In this document: positions 26,301-34,577 of the stretch, in pieces
Layout of the letters: each line of letters starts with the position of its first letter
How positions within the stretch are numbered: position 1 is the stretch's first letter
Origin: Deltaproteobacteria bacterium
GTDB lineage: Bacteria > Myxococcota_A > Polyangia > Polyangiales > Polyangiaceae
NCBI GenBank assembly: GCA_016218915.1
Contig: JACRCQ010000067.1
Coordinates: 1 to 64,000 of the forward strand
DNA length: 64,000 bases
Direction: 5' to 3'
Notes under the pieces: generated by a model
What the model saw: only the letters and a program-made list of their open reading frames with translations
What the model was told of the DNA's origin: nothing
Databases searched by the model: none
Program-made: the position numbers and the translations under genes

Positions 26301-26810
26301 TACAGCGAGCCGAGCCTCGGCACGACGTTCAAGGTCTATCTTCCGAGGGTGTTCGACGAGGAAGTCCCAAGGAGCCGTGCCCCTGAGCGCCAGGACCTCT
26401 GGTTCGGGACCGAGACGATCCTGATCGTCGAGGACGAACCGTCGGTTCGACGCATGGCGCAACGTTCACTCGAAGCGCACGGCTACCATGTCCTGGCTGC
26501 AGCGGCGCCGTCCGAAGCGGACGCGGTGCTCGCCGCGCACGGAGCAGACGTCGCTCTGATTCTGACCGACGTGGTGCTTCCGGAGCGCGATGGCCATACG
26601 CTCTACGAGGCGGCTCACACGATCTATCCGCATTTGCTGGTGCTCTACACGTCCGGCTACACCGACGATGCCATCGTGCACAGCGGCATTCTTGCGCCTG
26701 GAACGGCGTTCATCCAGAAGCCGTTCACAGCCGAGGCGCTCGCGCGCAAGGTGCGGGACGTGCTGGCTTCCGTGCGGGTTACTCCTTCGACGCCAACCCC
26801 CTCGAATTGA
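23316..26810 (+). CDS. Large hybrid histidine kinase (REC-PAS-GAF-GAF-PAS-HisKA-HATPase-REC)
   Basis: 1164 aa from the ATG at 23316 (GAGG 5 nt upstream; the GTG at 23295 is a weaker choice). It begins with a receiver (acceptor Asp56 in 'LMLLDPGLP'), then PAS (~140-255). Two Cys-rich GAF-like regions follow: one with 'TCLCRDVLCG', 'GSFWTNCT' and 'CHRCNLEGYES', the other with 'GDLCGQGCLHAQV' and 'CLRRDACLQLLASSG'. Next are a second PAS (~645-760), HisKA with His793 in 'AGGVAHDFNNLL', HATPase_c ('NLAVNARDAMP', 'DSGCGMS', 'KGTGLGLSTVYG') and a final receiver ('LILTDVVLPERDG'). No membrane helices. The Cys clusters suggest metal or Fe-S binding for redox sensing, an inference. The N-terminal receiver implies input from another kinase. 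Confidence 0.9.
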   Translation: MGDTLRILIVEDNLTDVDLIRESLVESRDFEVSCTSRLSDALALLRDEGVDLMLLDPGLPDSQGLRTYIQVRDEAPDLPVVLLTGAQDHEMAIAAIKEGAQDFVVKGQGAGSLLVRTILNAVERKRSDAALHASEVRYRRLFEAAKDGILVLDADTGTVVDVNPFLVELLGVSRNDLLGRRLWELGFLRDVAANQEAFAELQDKEFVRYEHLPLETDDGRKMDVEFVSNVYTAGGQRVIQCNIREITARKRAERRERLLRDILERLNHPESTTDAIRDIMHLIKTSTGLDAVAIRLREGDDFPYYGTHGLADSFVQEDRLVCSPDREGQLVDGAHGALPQTCLCRDVLCGRTDPALACFTEAGSFWTNCTTDLSASDMLEEHQGLACHRCNLEGYESVALIPLRANEEIIGLLQFHDRMRNQLSLEMIRFFEGLGSSIGIALTRKRATEQRALELLRLEKLNRLRHTLLATDPLAQKLQRMTDSIVRIIEASFCGIWLIRPGDLCGQGCLHAQVQDGPPKCLRRDACLQLLASSGQAPLTQGESQHRVPYGLYEAGRIAAGSEHKLVTHDVRNDPRMRGSELTPASGLVSFAGYQLRVGEGNMAGVLAVFAKHSITPSEDAILDGLGSTVAMLVNQAAVHDALLDSEKRYRTLFETSADGIVITDSATRMFKYANPALCRMLGYTEQELRSLGVADIHPPDAMAVVAAGVEAVLRGEQHPGADIPCMRKDGSIVYANIIGAMSRIDGKLCNVGFFRDVTERKHAEAGRDKLEAQLRQAQKMEAVGQLAGGVAHDFNNLLTGIAGFTRFALDTEPEDSASHADLTEVLALSRRAATLTRQLLAFSRRQPLQPEVVNINRTVGEMTNMLGRLIGENIDLVFAAGTDLGNVSVDPGQLEQVLVNLAVNARDAMPSGGKLTVETSNVTLDEDYVCTHAGVTPGDYVMMAISDSGCGMSTDTLEHLFEPFFTTKPRGKGTGLGLSTVYGIVKQHGGGIWVYSEPSLGTTFKVYLPRVFDEEVPRSRAPERQDLWFGTETILIVEDEPSVRRMAQRSLEAHGYHVLAAAAPSEADAVLAAHGADVALILTDVVLPERDGHTLYEAAHTIYPHLLVLYTSGYTDDAIVHSGILAPGTAFIQKPFTAEALARKVRDVLASVRVTPSTPTPSN

Positions 26811-27008
26811 GGGTCAGCTCGTTCACGTTGATGGATTGCCGGTTCTGCACGGGGCGCAGGCTCGACAGGTACCCGGTGCGGACCGCGGAGTCCTCGCACG
26901 AACGCGGAGATAGTTCCCGGGTGGAACGAAAGCTGCTCCGCTTCGGGTACCGAACGGACCGACCGTGCGGAGAGGTTCGTCCGCAGGACCTCCCACAGGG
27001 AGAAGAGC

Positions 27009-27782
27009 ATGAAGCTGGGGAGTGTCGCAATCTCGGGCGAGACGGGAGACATGGGCAGCCTGAGCAGCGCCGGAGGTTCTGGCTTCGTGCTCAGTGTCGC
27101 CCTGCAAACGCCCGATGCACCTGAAGCATCGAACGACGCGTGGACCGGCGAGCTCCAAGGCGACGGATCGCGGACGCGTGACATATCCGAGCCTTCTTCT
27201 GCGCGTTCCGAGCTCGAGACAGACCCGCCTCCGCCTCCCGTCGACAACCCGGTGTGCAACCAGGAGGCTTCGACAGTGCCGGCCCCTGCAGAGGTGGTCG
27301 AGCTGCTTCGCCGACAGTCCACGGAATGCCCGACGCAGCAGGCACCGGCTCCTGACTTCGTTCCCAGCCCGCTGCCGCCGGCTGACACGCTTGGACCGCG
27401 TACCCTTCAGGAGCTCGCGAGCTCGCGCATGAAGGACTACTTCGCCGCTGGCGAGTACTGGGTCTGTCTGCGGACCGCCGATCAGATCGTCGCAGAGACA
27501 CCTGACGATGCGGGCGCTTCCTTCTATGCTCGCTCGTGCCGGCGCCTGCTCGAGCAACGGTATGCAGAGCGCATCGGCGATCTGACCGCTGTGCCGCGCA
27601 TCGCCGTGACTCCGGAGAAGCTGCGCTGGCTTGCGCTCGACCATCGGGAGGGGTTCTTGATCTCGCGGATCGACGGGCAGACTTCCATTGACGAGCTCTG
27701 CGACATAGCGGGGATGGACCGCCTCAAGACCCTCAAGACCCTCGCAGGACTCATCGACGCGGAGATCATCCAATTGGGTTGA
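27009..27782 (+). CDS. Soluble protein with C-terminal 'IDG' winged-helix-like module
   Basis: 257 aa; GGGAG lies about 9 nt upstream of the ATG. Residues 1-135 are Pro/Ser/Ala-rich and disordered. Residues 135-185 are a helical TPR-like hairpin ('KDYFAAGEYWVCLRTADQIV', 'SFYARSCRRLLEQ'). The last ~50 residues read 'LDHREGFLISRIDGQTSIDE' followed by a helix pair, a small module often appended to myxobacterial signalling proteins. The gene follows the large hybrid kinase by 198 bp on the same strand and could be its output partner, but nothing proves this. Confidence 0.65.
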   Translation: MKLGSVAISGETGDMGSLSSAGGSGFVLSVALQTPDAPEASNDAWTGELQGDGSRTRDISEPSSARSELETDPPPPPVDNPVCNQEASTVPAPAEVVELLRRQSTECPTQQAPAPDFVPSPLPPADTLGPRTLQELASSRMKDYFAAGEYWVCLRTADQIVAETPDDAGASFYARSCRRLLEQRYAERIGDLTAVPRIAVTPEKLRWLALDHREGFLISRIDGQTSIDELCDIAGMDRLKTLKTLAGLIDAEIIQLG

Positions 27783-27907
27783 AATCGGACCGTACCGACC
27801 ATGCTTCAGGGAGCGTTGCTGCGCGAAATGGCGAGCAAATCGACGTAGTCCAAGCGCATTTTCTCGTCCCTCGTGACGTTCGCCGGGGCGGGCCCCAGGA
27901 ACCGGTC

Positions 27908-29167
27908 ATGGATCCGGTGTTCGTGGCAGCAGCGATTCCTCTCTTCTTCCTGCTCATCGGCGTGGAGCTGCTGGTCAACGTGAGACAGGGCGACGCGCGC
28001 TACCAGCTCGCGGACTCGATCACCAACCTGAGCTGCGGCATCGGCCAGCAGCTCTTCGACGTGTTCCTCAAGCTCGCTGCGCTCGCAGGCTACAGCTGGG
28101 TCTACGAGCGACTCAGGCTCACCACCGTTCCCGTTCAATCCGTGGTCGGGTGGGTCGTGCTGCTGTTTGGCGTGGACCTCGGCTACTACGTGTTCCACCG
28201 CGCGAGCCATCGCGTCAATCTGCTGTGGGCAACGCATGTCGTGCACCACCAGAGCGAGGAGTACAACCTGTCGGTCGCCTTGCGTCAGAGCTGGTTCTAC
28301 CCGCTCTTCGACTGGGTGTTCTACCTGCCGCTGGCGATCGCCGGCTTCCCTCCCCTGATGTTCGTGGCAGTCAAGACCCTGAACATCCTCTATCAGTTCT
28401 GGATCCACACGCGCGCCGTGGGAAAGTTGGGGCCCCTGGAATGGGTGCTCAACACGCCTTCCCATCACCGCGTCCACCATGGGATCGATCCGAAGTACAT
28501 CGACAAGAATTACGCCGGTGTCTTCATCATCTGGGACAAGCTCTTCGGAACGTTCCAGCAAGAGGAGCAGGAGCCGGTCTACGGGACGGTCAAGCCGTTG
28601 CAGAGCTGGAACCCGCTGTGGGCGAACGTGCAAGCCTGGGTCGAGCTGGCACGGCTGGCTGCCAAGTCGCCGAGGTGGAGCGATCGTCTGCGCGTCTGGT
28701 TCATGCCTCCTGAATGGAGACCCGCAGCGCTCGGGGGAACCGTACGCATTCCAGAAGTGAGCCGCGCCGCCCAACGCAAGTACGACACAGGTCAGGGGAG
28801 CCCGTGGGCGGCCTATGTGATTGTGAGCTTCGTCACCGTGGTGCTCGGGACGACCGGATTCATCCTGGCGCAGCAGCGCGCAGCAGTGTCGACGCTGGTA
28901 GTGGCAGGCATTCCTCTGCTCGCTGCGTTGGCCACGTGGGGCGCCATGTTCGAGGGGCGTCGCTGGGCAATTCCTGTCGAGCTGATGCGCCTTGCTGCGG
29001 GGGCAGCGGTCATCCTGTGGCTCGCCGAGGGGACGAGCTGGTTTCCCATTGCTGCGCCGGTTGCTCTCGTGTTGTCCGCAGCCATGGGCATCTGGGCCGT
29101 GTCCGGCTCCAGACTCCAGGAGCTACCTGTGGTGTCTGGACGGCAGCGAAGGGGAGGAAGTGCGTGA
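27908..29167 (+). CDS. Alkylglycerol-monooxygenase-like fatty-acid/sterol hydroxylase
   Basis: 419 aa from the ATG at 27908, where AGGA precedes and the first membrane helix begins; the ATG at 27779 would add 43 polar residues. Integral membrane di-iron enzyme of the fatty-acid hydroxylase superfamily (PF04116), with all histidine boxes: HRASH at 97-101, HVVHH at 110-114 and SHHRVHH at 185-191. The stretch 'LYQFWIHT..VGKLGPLEWVLNTPSHHRVHHG' followed by 'DKNYAGVFIIWDKLFGTF' is the alkylglycerol monooxygenase (TMEM195) signature rather than that of C-4/C-5 sterol oxidases. Extra C-terminal helices are present. Myxobacteria make ether lipids, which would be substrates. The 3' end overlaps the opposite gene by 45 bp. 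Confidence 0.85.
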   Translation: MDPVFVAAAIPLFFLLIGVELLVNVRQGDARYQLADSITNLSCGIGQQLFDVFLKLAALAGYSWVYERLRLTTVPVQSVVGWVVLLFGVDLGYYVFHRASHRVNLLWATHVVHHQSEEYNLSVALRQSWFYPLFDWVFYLPLAIAGFPPLMFVAVKTLNILYQFWIHTRAVGKLGPLEWVLNTPSHHRVHHGIDPKYIDKNYAGVFIIWDKLFGTFQQEEQEPVYGTVKPLQSWNPLWANVQAWVELARLAAKSPRWSDRLRVWFMPPEWRPAALGGTVRIPEVSRAAQRKYDTGQGSPWAAYVIVSFVTVVLGTTGFILAQQRAAVSTLVVAGIPLLAALATWGAMFEGRRWAIPVELMRLAAGAAVILWLAEGTSWFPIAAPVALVLSAAMGIWAVSGSRLQELPVVSGRQRRGGSA

Positions 29168-29593
29168 GGACGAGCTGGACGAGCTGGACGAGCTGGACGA
29201 GCTGGATGAGTTGGACGACGACGACGGCCTCGAGACAGACGAGGGGTTGAAGCTCGGGCCGGAGTTGGACGGCAAGGACCAGGAGCCGCGCGACGACGAG
29301 TGCACATCCGAGGCAGGCGCGTGCGAGGACCAGCTCGAGGTGACATCGGACGCGGGCTGATGGGAGCCTTTGCTTGCGTGAGCCGACTCGCTTTCGTGGT
29401 AGCGCGTGGGGCGGGAGTGGGATTCGATCGTTGCCTTGTTGGGGTTGAGCTCGCTATCCGAGCTGTAGGTGGAGTACCCCTCCCGGTCGCCCCAGGGGTC
29501 GTAGTACATGCCTCCTGTGGGAGCGGCGGCGTAGCATCCTGCGGAGGCGGTGGAGAGCGCGATCGCGGCGAGCCACAAGGCGATGCGAGTCAT
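29123..29593 (-). CDS. Small lipoprotein with a poly-serine tail
   Basis: 156 aa from the ATG at 29593. The signal ends in a lipobox ('STASAGC'), followed by 'YAAAPTGGMYYDPWGDREGY' and a Ser/His-rich region. The C-terminus has about twenty near-consecutive serines. These are encoded by a 9-bp tandem repeat (GACGAGCTG on the plus strand, 29166-29215). The 3' end lies inside the opposite hydroxylase gene by 45 bp, an antiparallel overlap. Serine count may vary between strains by replication slippage. Surface linker or adhesive roles are guesses. Confidence 0.65.
   Translation of the reverse strand: MTRIALWLAAIALSTASAGCYAAAPTGGMYYDPWGDREGYSTYSSDSELNPNKATIESHSRPTRYHESESAHASKGSHQPASDVTSSWSSHAPASDVHSSSRGSWSLPSNSGPSFNPSSVSRPSSSSNSSSSSSSSSSSSSSSRTSSPSLPSRHHR
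29166..29215. repeat. 9-bp tandem repeat (GACGAGCTG)
   Basis: Five to six units of GACGAGCTG, degenerating to GATGAGTTG and GACGACGAC. Read on the minus strand it gives the poly-Ser tail; on the plus strand it lies just past the stop of the hydroxylase. Confidence 0.8.
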
Positions 29594-29754
29594 GCTGATG
29601 CCTGAAGCACAGGGCGTGCCGCGCAAAGTACTCGCAGTTTTTGGTGATGTGCTGCTGGGCCGTGGATGCCGGTTCACACAGGAAGCGCGAAGTCAGTGCA
29701 AGGTCAGCCCTCGCCGATGCCTGGGAGCAAGCAGATTCTGGTACGCTCCGACGC

Positions 29755-30339
29755 GTGTCCCCCCACAACCCGTCGACCTTCTGTGCCCTGATGGTCCTGG
29801 TGCCCCTTTGCGCCCTTGCCTGTGACCGCAGCTCCCGCACGAACTCAGCGCCGATCGATGCTGGATCGCTCGCTTCATCGGCATCCCAGACTCCCTCCGC
29901 TTCGGTAGCAGCTGCGCCTTCGGAAGCACGGTCGAGCAACGTCGAACCTCCAACAGCCCCGGTCGGAGATGCATGGCTCGTGCTGCAGACCGTCAGCTCG
30001 CAATCCGAGTGCGGCACAGGCCGGCTCGGGGTCGACGTGCTGGTGGAGACCCGCATGGATGGGGATCCGAAGCCCCAGCGACGCCACGCGTTCTGTCCTC
30101 CTGGCAAGAAGGACATGTTCGAGATGTGCAAGGCATTCCAGAAGTGCAGCGCGTTGACGGTCGACGCTGGGGATCCTGACAAGGTCGTTGTGCAATGCGA
30201 TCGTGAGACGCTGGTGCTGCAGGTGACCGCGACGGGAACAAGGTTGACAGGATCCAAGGTCGATCTGGAGGTCTCGCCGTCGAGACTCCGGTTGAAGCCC
30301 ACGAAGTCGATCAACCGGGTCGCGCTCGTGGACTGCTGA
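29755..30339 (+). CDS. Lipoprotein of unknown function
   Basis: 194 aa from the GTG at 29755, giving a signal with lipobox ('PLCALAC'). Residues 20-65 are an Ala/Ser linker. The mature domain (70-194) contains four cysteines and beta-strands ending 'LVLQVTATGTRLTGSKVDLE'. TACGCT lies 7 nt before the GTG with no Shine-Dalgarno, fitting the leaderless pattern seen elsewhere in the window. No recognised family. Confidence 0.65.
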   Translation: MSPHNPSTFCALMVLVPLCALACDRSSRTNSAPIDAGSLASSASQTPSASVAAAPSEARSSNVEPPTAPVGDAWLVLQTVSSQSECGTGRLGVDVLVETRMDGDPKPQRRHAFCPPGKKDMFEMCKAFQKCSALTVDAGDPDKVVVQCDRETLVLQVTATGTRLTGSKVDLEVSPSRLRLKPTKSINRVALVDC

Positions 30340-30491
30340 AGCAAACCGCCAGTCCGTCCCGACTACCTGCGACCGTTTGCGCCGGTCATGCTCGGTTGCG
30401 CCTGAACCGATGGATTGCCGGGATTGACTTGTCTGCGCGAGGGAACAAGAGGTGAAACGTGTCCTGCAAGGGAACTGAGGGACGCTGGCTC

Positions 30492-33400
30492 ATGCAGCTC
30501 CATCGGCGGAATTTCTTGACTGCGTTGGGAGCGATCGTCGGATCGGGTCTGCTGGAAGGCTGCACGAAGGCCTCTCCCGCGCCCGCACCGGAAATCAGCG
30601 CAGACGGAGACATCGACCCGCATCTGGGTGACCTTCGCAAAGCGCTCGCCTCCAGCCCTGACCTGCTTCGCGCCCGGGCCGATGAAGCGGTGGCGAGCGG
30701 TGACCCGAACGTGATCGCACGGTTCGTACGCGAGCACATTGGCGTGTTGCCGCCCCTTCCAGCAGAGATCCCGGTTGCTTCGATTCGCTTCGGAGCTCGG
30801 GGCGCCCTGCGCGCAGGCGCTGGCTCCTTCCGCGATCGCGTGGAGCTTCTGGCTGAGCTGCTCACTGCGGCGGGCTTCACGACCACGATCGTACGAGCAT
30901 CGAGACAGGGCTGGGGGAGCGAGGTCTACGCTGCGCCGGTGCACCCCTTCCAACCTGACTCGACGATGATGGCTTCTGTCGGCGCTGCGGTGGGTGTGAC
31001 CGTGCCGTCGACCTTCACCGACGACAGCGACGCCACAACGCGCGTGAACGCGTCGGTGACAAGAATCCTCTCGGCACTCCCCACGGATCAACGGACCGCG
31101 ACGGCAAAAGCGGGCGGGCTCCCTGACGACGTCCCTGTCGTCGAATTCACCCGGGCAGGTGGCTCGAAGCGTTGGGCGATCGCGTTGGGTTCGACGGACG
31201 TGAGCGATGCTGAGCCGGCGGGTGCGGCCCCCGCGGGCTCGCCCCTCGTGCCCAACGTCAAGATCGCCGTGTCTGTGGCGCTCCGACCACCCGCAGGTGC
31301 GGTGATCGATCGCACGGCTCTCTTCGAGGTGGTAGCTGGCGAGTGGCCTGTCGATCAGGTCGTCGGACGATGCGTCTCGCTGTCGTTCGCACCACCGGTT
31401 CCGCCTGAACAGGCCCTGGGATACGACTTGACGTCGTTCCCGGTGCGAACGCCTGTTCTACGGCTCTATAGTCTCGAGAGCCTTGGGGCCTCGGTGGTCG
31501 ACACCTACGGAGGACTGGCAGTGAGCCTCAATGGTGGAATCTACGGTCCTTCCACCGCCGACCCCAAGCAGATTGTCGGCCCGTACGGCCCTGTGCCGAC
31601 TCCACTTGACAGCGCAGCAAGGGCCGAAGCGAGAGCACGGGCTGCAATGGTCCGCGTGACCGCAAACCCGGCATCGTTTCCGGGCCTCGATCTTGACGTG
31701 GCGGTACTCGACGCCTCCGACAACGTGATTGAAGGATTGGGGAGCGACGACTTTGCGGTGAGTGAAGACGACAGCAGCGTGGATGCAACCATCATCGCCA
31801 ATGTGCAGCCGCCGGCGGTGCGCGTGGTGGTGTTCTACGACACGAGCGGCAGCGTGCTGGACTTCTGGCCTTCTGCGGATGCGAAAGCCAAGTTCGAGAC
31901 CGCGCTGGCAGCCGCGCTGGTGTCCGCCGCATCCTCGGCACCGTTTGTCGTGCAGGTGATCGCTCTGGGCTCCAAGCCATCTGCGGATTGGAGGGCTCCC
32001 AACGCGTCGGATGTCACTGCGGCGCTCACCGCCGCCCAATCCGACTCGAGCGTCTGGCAGTCGGTGGGCCAGGTCCTGCCCGATTCAGGCGCTTGCGCGG
32101 CAATCTTAGTGAGCGACTGCGTGTCTGCCCTGGAGGATCCCGCACAGATCCCTGGTTTCAAGAAGGCCATGGCCGCGGCCCGAATCCCGGTCGCTGTCGT
32201 TCCGATCGGCAAGCCCGACGATGCAGCGGTTGAGGCGATCGTCTCCGGCTCCGGTGGGGTGCGCCTCGATCCAGCGGATCCTGGCATTGGCAGCGCGTTG
32301 ACCGACTTCGTGCGACAGCAGGTGGCGACGCGGCTGTCGAACGCGTACCGGCTTCGATACGAGGCGCCCCTGGCAGGACCTGTCACGCGCAGCGTCAAGG
32401 TCGCCATCAAGGACCACGCTCAGGTCACCGGCTCCACAACCTACCAGGTGCCAGCCGAGGCGGATCGAACGGCCCCTTCCGGAGTCGCGGGCATCTACCT
32501 TTCCGTGACCGCCAACGGTGTCACCGACGTGCGCCGTTTGGCCGGTGTCGAGCTCACTTCCTCGTTGCGGCTCTACGGCGATCCTTCGGCGGCCGACATC
32601 GCGCAGTGCACGCAGGCGCTCAACTCCGTCACAGACGTGGTCTTGGACGCGCCAGGCTCCACCAATGCGCAGCGTCTGGACGACGCATTGGCAGCGCTGC
32701 TCACGCTGGGTCCGTTGCGGCGCAGCTCGCCCTCTGACACGAAGGGGATCGTGGCCGCTGCCCAGGACATTCGAAAGATGCCTTGGCTGGCTGCCGCATT
32801 GGGCGAACCGGTCGCTGCTGCGGGCGGCGTCACGCCCCCAGGGCTCTGGGTCCGGGTCATCGGCACAGTGCCGACCGCAACCGGGCTCAGCCTCGACTCC
32901 GATCTGGCTCCCGCGCTCACGCAGATGATCGGAACCTCGGCCGACCCGGCAGAAGCGTTCCGCGCAGCTCTGCAGGCAACAGCCGGAGCTTCGGTGCGAG
33001 AGTCGCAATGGATGGCGTCGAGCGCCGCGGCTTTGCTCGCTGAACAATCGCTGGTAGTTGCGCAGAACGCCGATGGGCTGCCCACCTGGTCTGACGCGAC
33101 GAAGGCAGCGTTTCGCCCGCTACTCATGCGTTACGATTCCTACGTGCGCCTGGTGCCGGCCACAGGAGCGGTGACCGCGCTGTGGTTGGTCGATCCGCGA
33201 ACAGGGTCAGCCACGGCAGTGTCTGCAGACGGGCATGGGGGAGGAAGCAGCCACTGCAAGCTCGCCGCGCCCAGCGACCTGGCCGGCTGGCTCAGCGCAG
33301 CGTTGACGGTGGTCGGCCTCGCCTGTACGGCAACAGGGCCTGGCTCGGAGGCGGCCCCCAACACGACGCCGTATGCGTGCGTTCAGGCGAACGTCTACGC

Positions 33401-33584
33401 CGTCGGCGTGCTGGCGTATGGCTCGTTCACCAACCCTGTTTCCTTGCTGTCGCTCAGCGGTGTGACAGGGGTACTCGGAACGGCTTTCGGATTTGCGCCT
33501 ACGATTCCGTCGGTTGCGGGCAAGGCGGTGAGCATCTTCCTGCAGCTGATGCTCGCGGCTCTCGGGCAGATCACCTGCGAGTGA
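30492..33584 (+). CDS. Tat-type lipoprotein with transglutaminase-like and VWA domains
   Basis: 1030 aa from the ATG at 30492. The signal MQLHRRNFLTALGAIVGSGL ends in lipobox LLEGC and has a twin-arginine motif (RRNFLT), suggesting Tat export. Residues ~40-150 look like a transglutaminase-type fold ('NVIARFVREHIGVLP', 'GSFRDRVELLAELLTAAGF') without an obvious catalytic Cys. A von Willebrand A domain (~440-620) has the MIDAS motif DTSGS at about 450-454 and 'AAILVSDCVSALED' downstream. The rest contains ill-defined beta and helical segments. VWA lipoproteins bind metal-dependent partners at the cell surface. GAGGGA lies upstream. Confidence 0.75.
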   Translation: MQLHRRNFLTALGAIVGSGLLEGCTKASPAPAPEISADGDIDPHLGDLRKALASSPDLLRARADEAVASGDPNVIARFVREHIGVLPPLPAEIPVASIRFGARGALRAGAGSFRDRVELLAELLTAAGFTTTIVRASRQGWGSEVYAAPVHPFQPDSTMMASVGAAVGVTVPSTFTDDSDATTRVNASVTRILSALPTDQRTATAKAGGLPDDVPVVEFTRAGGSKRWAIALGSTDVSDAEPAGAAPAGSPLVPNVKIAVSVALRPPAGAVIDRTALFEVVAGEWPVDQVVGRCVSLSFAPPVPPEQALGYDLTSFPVRTPVLRLYSLESLGASVVDTYGGLAVSLNGGIYGPSTADPKQIVGPYGPVPTPLDSAARAEARARAAMVRVTANPASFPGLDLDVAVLDASDNVIEGLGSDDFAVSEDDSSVDATIIANVQPPAVRVVVFYDTSGSVLDFWPSADAKAKFETALAAALVSAASSAPFVVQVIALGSKPSADWRAPNASDVTAALTAAQSDSSVWQSVGQVLPDSGACAAILVSDCVSALEDPAQIPGFKKAMAAARIPVAVVPIGKPDDAAVEAIVSGSGGVRLDPADPGIGSALTDFVRQQVATRLSNAYRLRYEAPLAGPVTRSVKVAIKDHAQVTGSTTYQVPAEADRTAPSGVAGIYLSVTANGVTDVRRLAGVELTSSLRLYGDPSAADIAQCTQALNSVTDVVLDAPGSTNAQRLDDALAALLTLGPLRRSSPSDTKGIVAAAQDIRKMPWLAAALGEPVAAAGGVTPPGLWVRVIGTVPTATGLSLDSDLAPALTQMIGTSADPAEAFRAALQATAGASVRESQWMASSAAALLAEQSLVVAQNADGLPTWSDATKAAFRPLLMRYDSYVRLVPATGAVTALWLVDPRTGSATAVSADGHGGGSSHCKLAAPSDLAGWLSAALTVVGLACTATGPGSEAAPNTTPYACVQANVYAVGVLAYGSFTNPVSLLSLSGVTGVLGTAFGFAPTIPSVAGKAVSIFLQLMLAALGQITCE

Positions 33585-33627
33585 GGGGTCAGTGCGAGCC
33601 AATCCGGGCGCCTGGGCCGAGCTGCCC

Positions 33628-34305
33628 TCAATCCGCGGCTGAGTCCTGCGGCGTGACGCCGTCCACGGTGGCATCGAACGAAAGGCAGGAGTTCAGACTG
33701 AACAGGTAGCTGCAGCCGTGCGAGTCGGTCTTGGTTTCTGCAGGAGGTGCCATGTCGCAGATGTGCGGGCACGACTTCAGATCGTTGTTCGCCACCCAGC
33801 CGCCGTTGCCGAAGCAATCGCAGGATGGTGGCTCGATGGGGCAACAGAATCCGCCATCAGGGGCAGGTGTCAGGCCAGAATCGAGATCCTCGACTTCCGG
33901 GCTGTCGAAAGCATCTGCGTCCGGGCCATCCCCCCCGGTCTCCAGGACGTCAGCGTCTCCGCCGTCGGCCGAGGGCGGGTGGAGGCATGAGTTGGGACCT
34001 GTCAGGACCTTGCACCCGTGGGCGTCGGTCACCTCCTGGGCTGGCGGAGCCATGTCGCAAATCTTCGGGCAATGCGCCTCGTCGTCGACCGGCGTCCACC
34101 CGCCGTTTGGGAAACAGTTGCAGGACGGCATGCCGATCGGACAGCAATACCCGCCGTTCGCAGCGGGTGGCAGCCCTGAACCGGTCGTTTCCGTGGTAGC
34201 GTCCTGGGAGGGGGAGCTGACAGGCGCAACAGCCTCGTCCGCCTCACAGCCGGTCAAGAGGATGGCTACCGCGGTAACAAGGGTCACGCAGAGGTTGGCA
34301 CGCAT
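33628..34305 (-). CDS. Lipoprotein with two Cys-rich repeats
   Basis: 225 aa from the ATG at 34305 (MRANLCVTLVTAVAILLTGC; lipobox LLTGC). Two repeats of about 60 residues, separated by a ~40-residue Asp/Ala linker, share 'GG(Y/F)CCPI..PSC.CF.NGGW', 'CP.ICDMAPPA' and 'HGC..L...NSCL'. The ten conserved cysteines per repeat imply disulfides. It overlaps the start-distal end of the small lipoprotein gene upstream by 22 bp. Function unknown. Confidence 0.75.
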   Translation of the reverse strand: MRANLCVTLVTAVAILLTGCEADEAVAPVSSPSQDATTETTGSGLPPAANGGYCCPIGMPSCNCFPNGGWTPVDDEAHCPKICDMAPPAQEVTDAHGCKVLTGPNSCLHPPSADGGDADVLETGGDGPDADAFDSPEVEDLDSGLTPAPDGGFCCPIEPPSCDCFGNGGWVANNDLKSCPHICDMAPPAETKTDSHGCSYLFSLNSCLSFDATVDGVTPQDSAAD

Positions 34306-34541
34306 CGCCAGGGGCGATGCAACCCGCGTGCCTTGAAGAAGAGAGGCGAAAAAGGCTGGGACCGTTGGCTGAGAGGGACGCCGGGTGACACATCCTGGCA
34401 CCATCTGTCACTGTCTCGTGTCCGGGGGAGTCCCTCCCAGGAACGCTGCGAGCATGCCGTTGCACGGGTGCAGCTTGTCGGCCCGCTGCACGCGCACATC
34501 CCAGACAATGCGACAATCAAGAGGGCAAGAGCGACGCGCAT
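34284..34541 (-). CDS. Small Cys-rich lipoprotein, possibly truncated
   Basis: 85 aa. MRVALALLIVALSGMCAC gives a signal with lipobox, followed by several Cys and Ser/Pro residues without a recognisable domain. The start is supported by a good promoter: TTGACC, 17 bp, TACGCT, then 7 nt to the ATG. It overlaps the next gene by 22 bp in another frame. The absence of a folded domain could mean a frameshifted or truncated gene. Confidence 0.45.
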   Translation of the reverse strand: MRVALALLIVALSGMCACSGPTSCTRATACSQRSWEGLPRTRDSDRWCQDVSPGVPLSQRSQPFSPLFFKARGLHRPWRCVPTSA

Positions 34542-34548
34542 CGAGGCG

Positions 34549-34577
34549 AGCGTACGATCCTGCGGTGCCCTGGTCAA
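34549..34577 (-). promoter_or_regulatory. Leaderless promoter TTGACC-17-TACGCT
   Basis: TTGACC (34577-34572, 5/6 to consensus) and TACGCT (34554-34549) have a 17-bp spacer; the -10 ends 7 nt before the ATG at 34541. This is the best core promoter I can see in the window. Confidence 0.65.
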
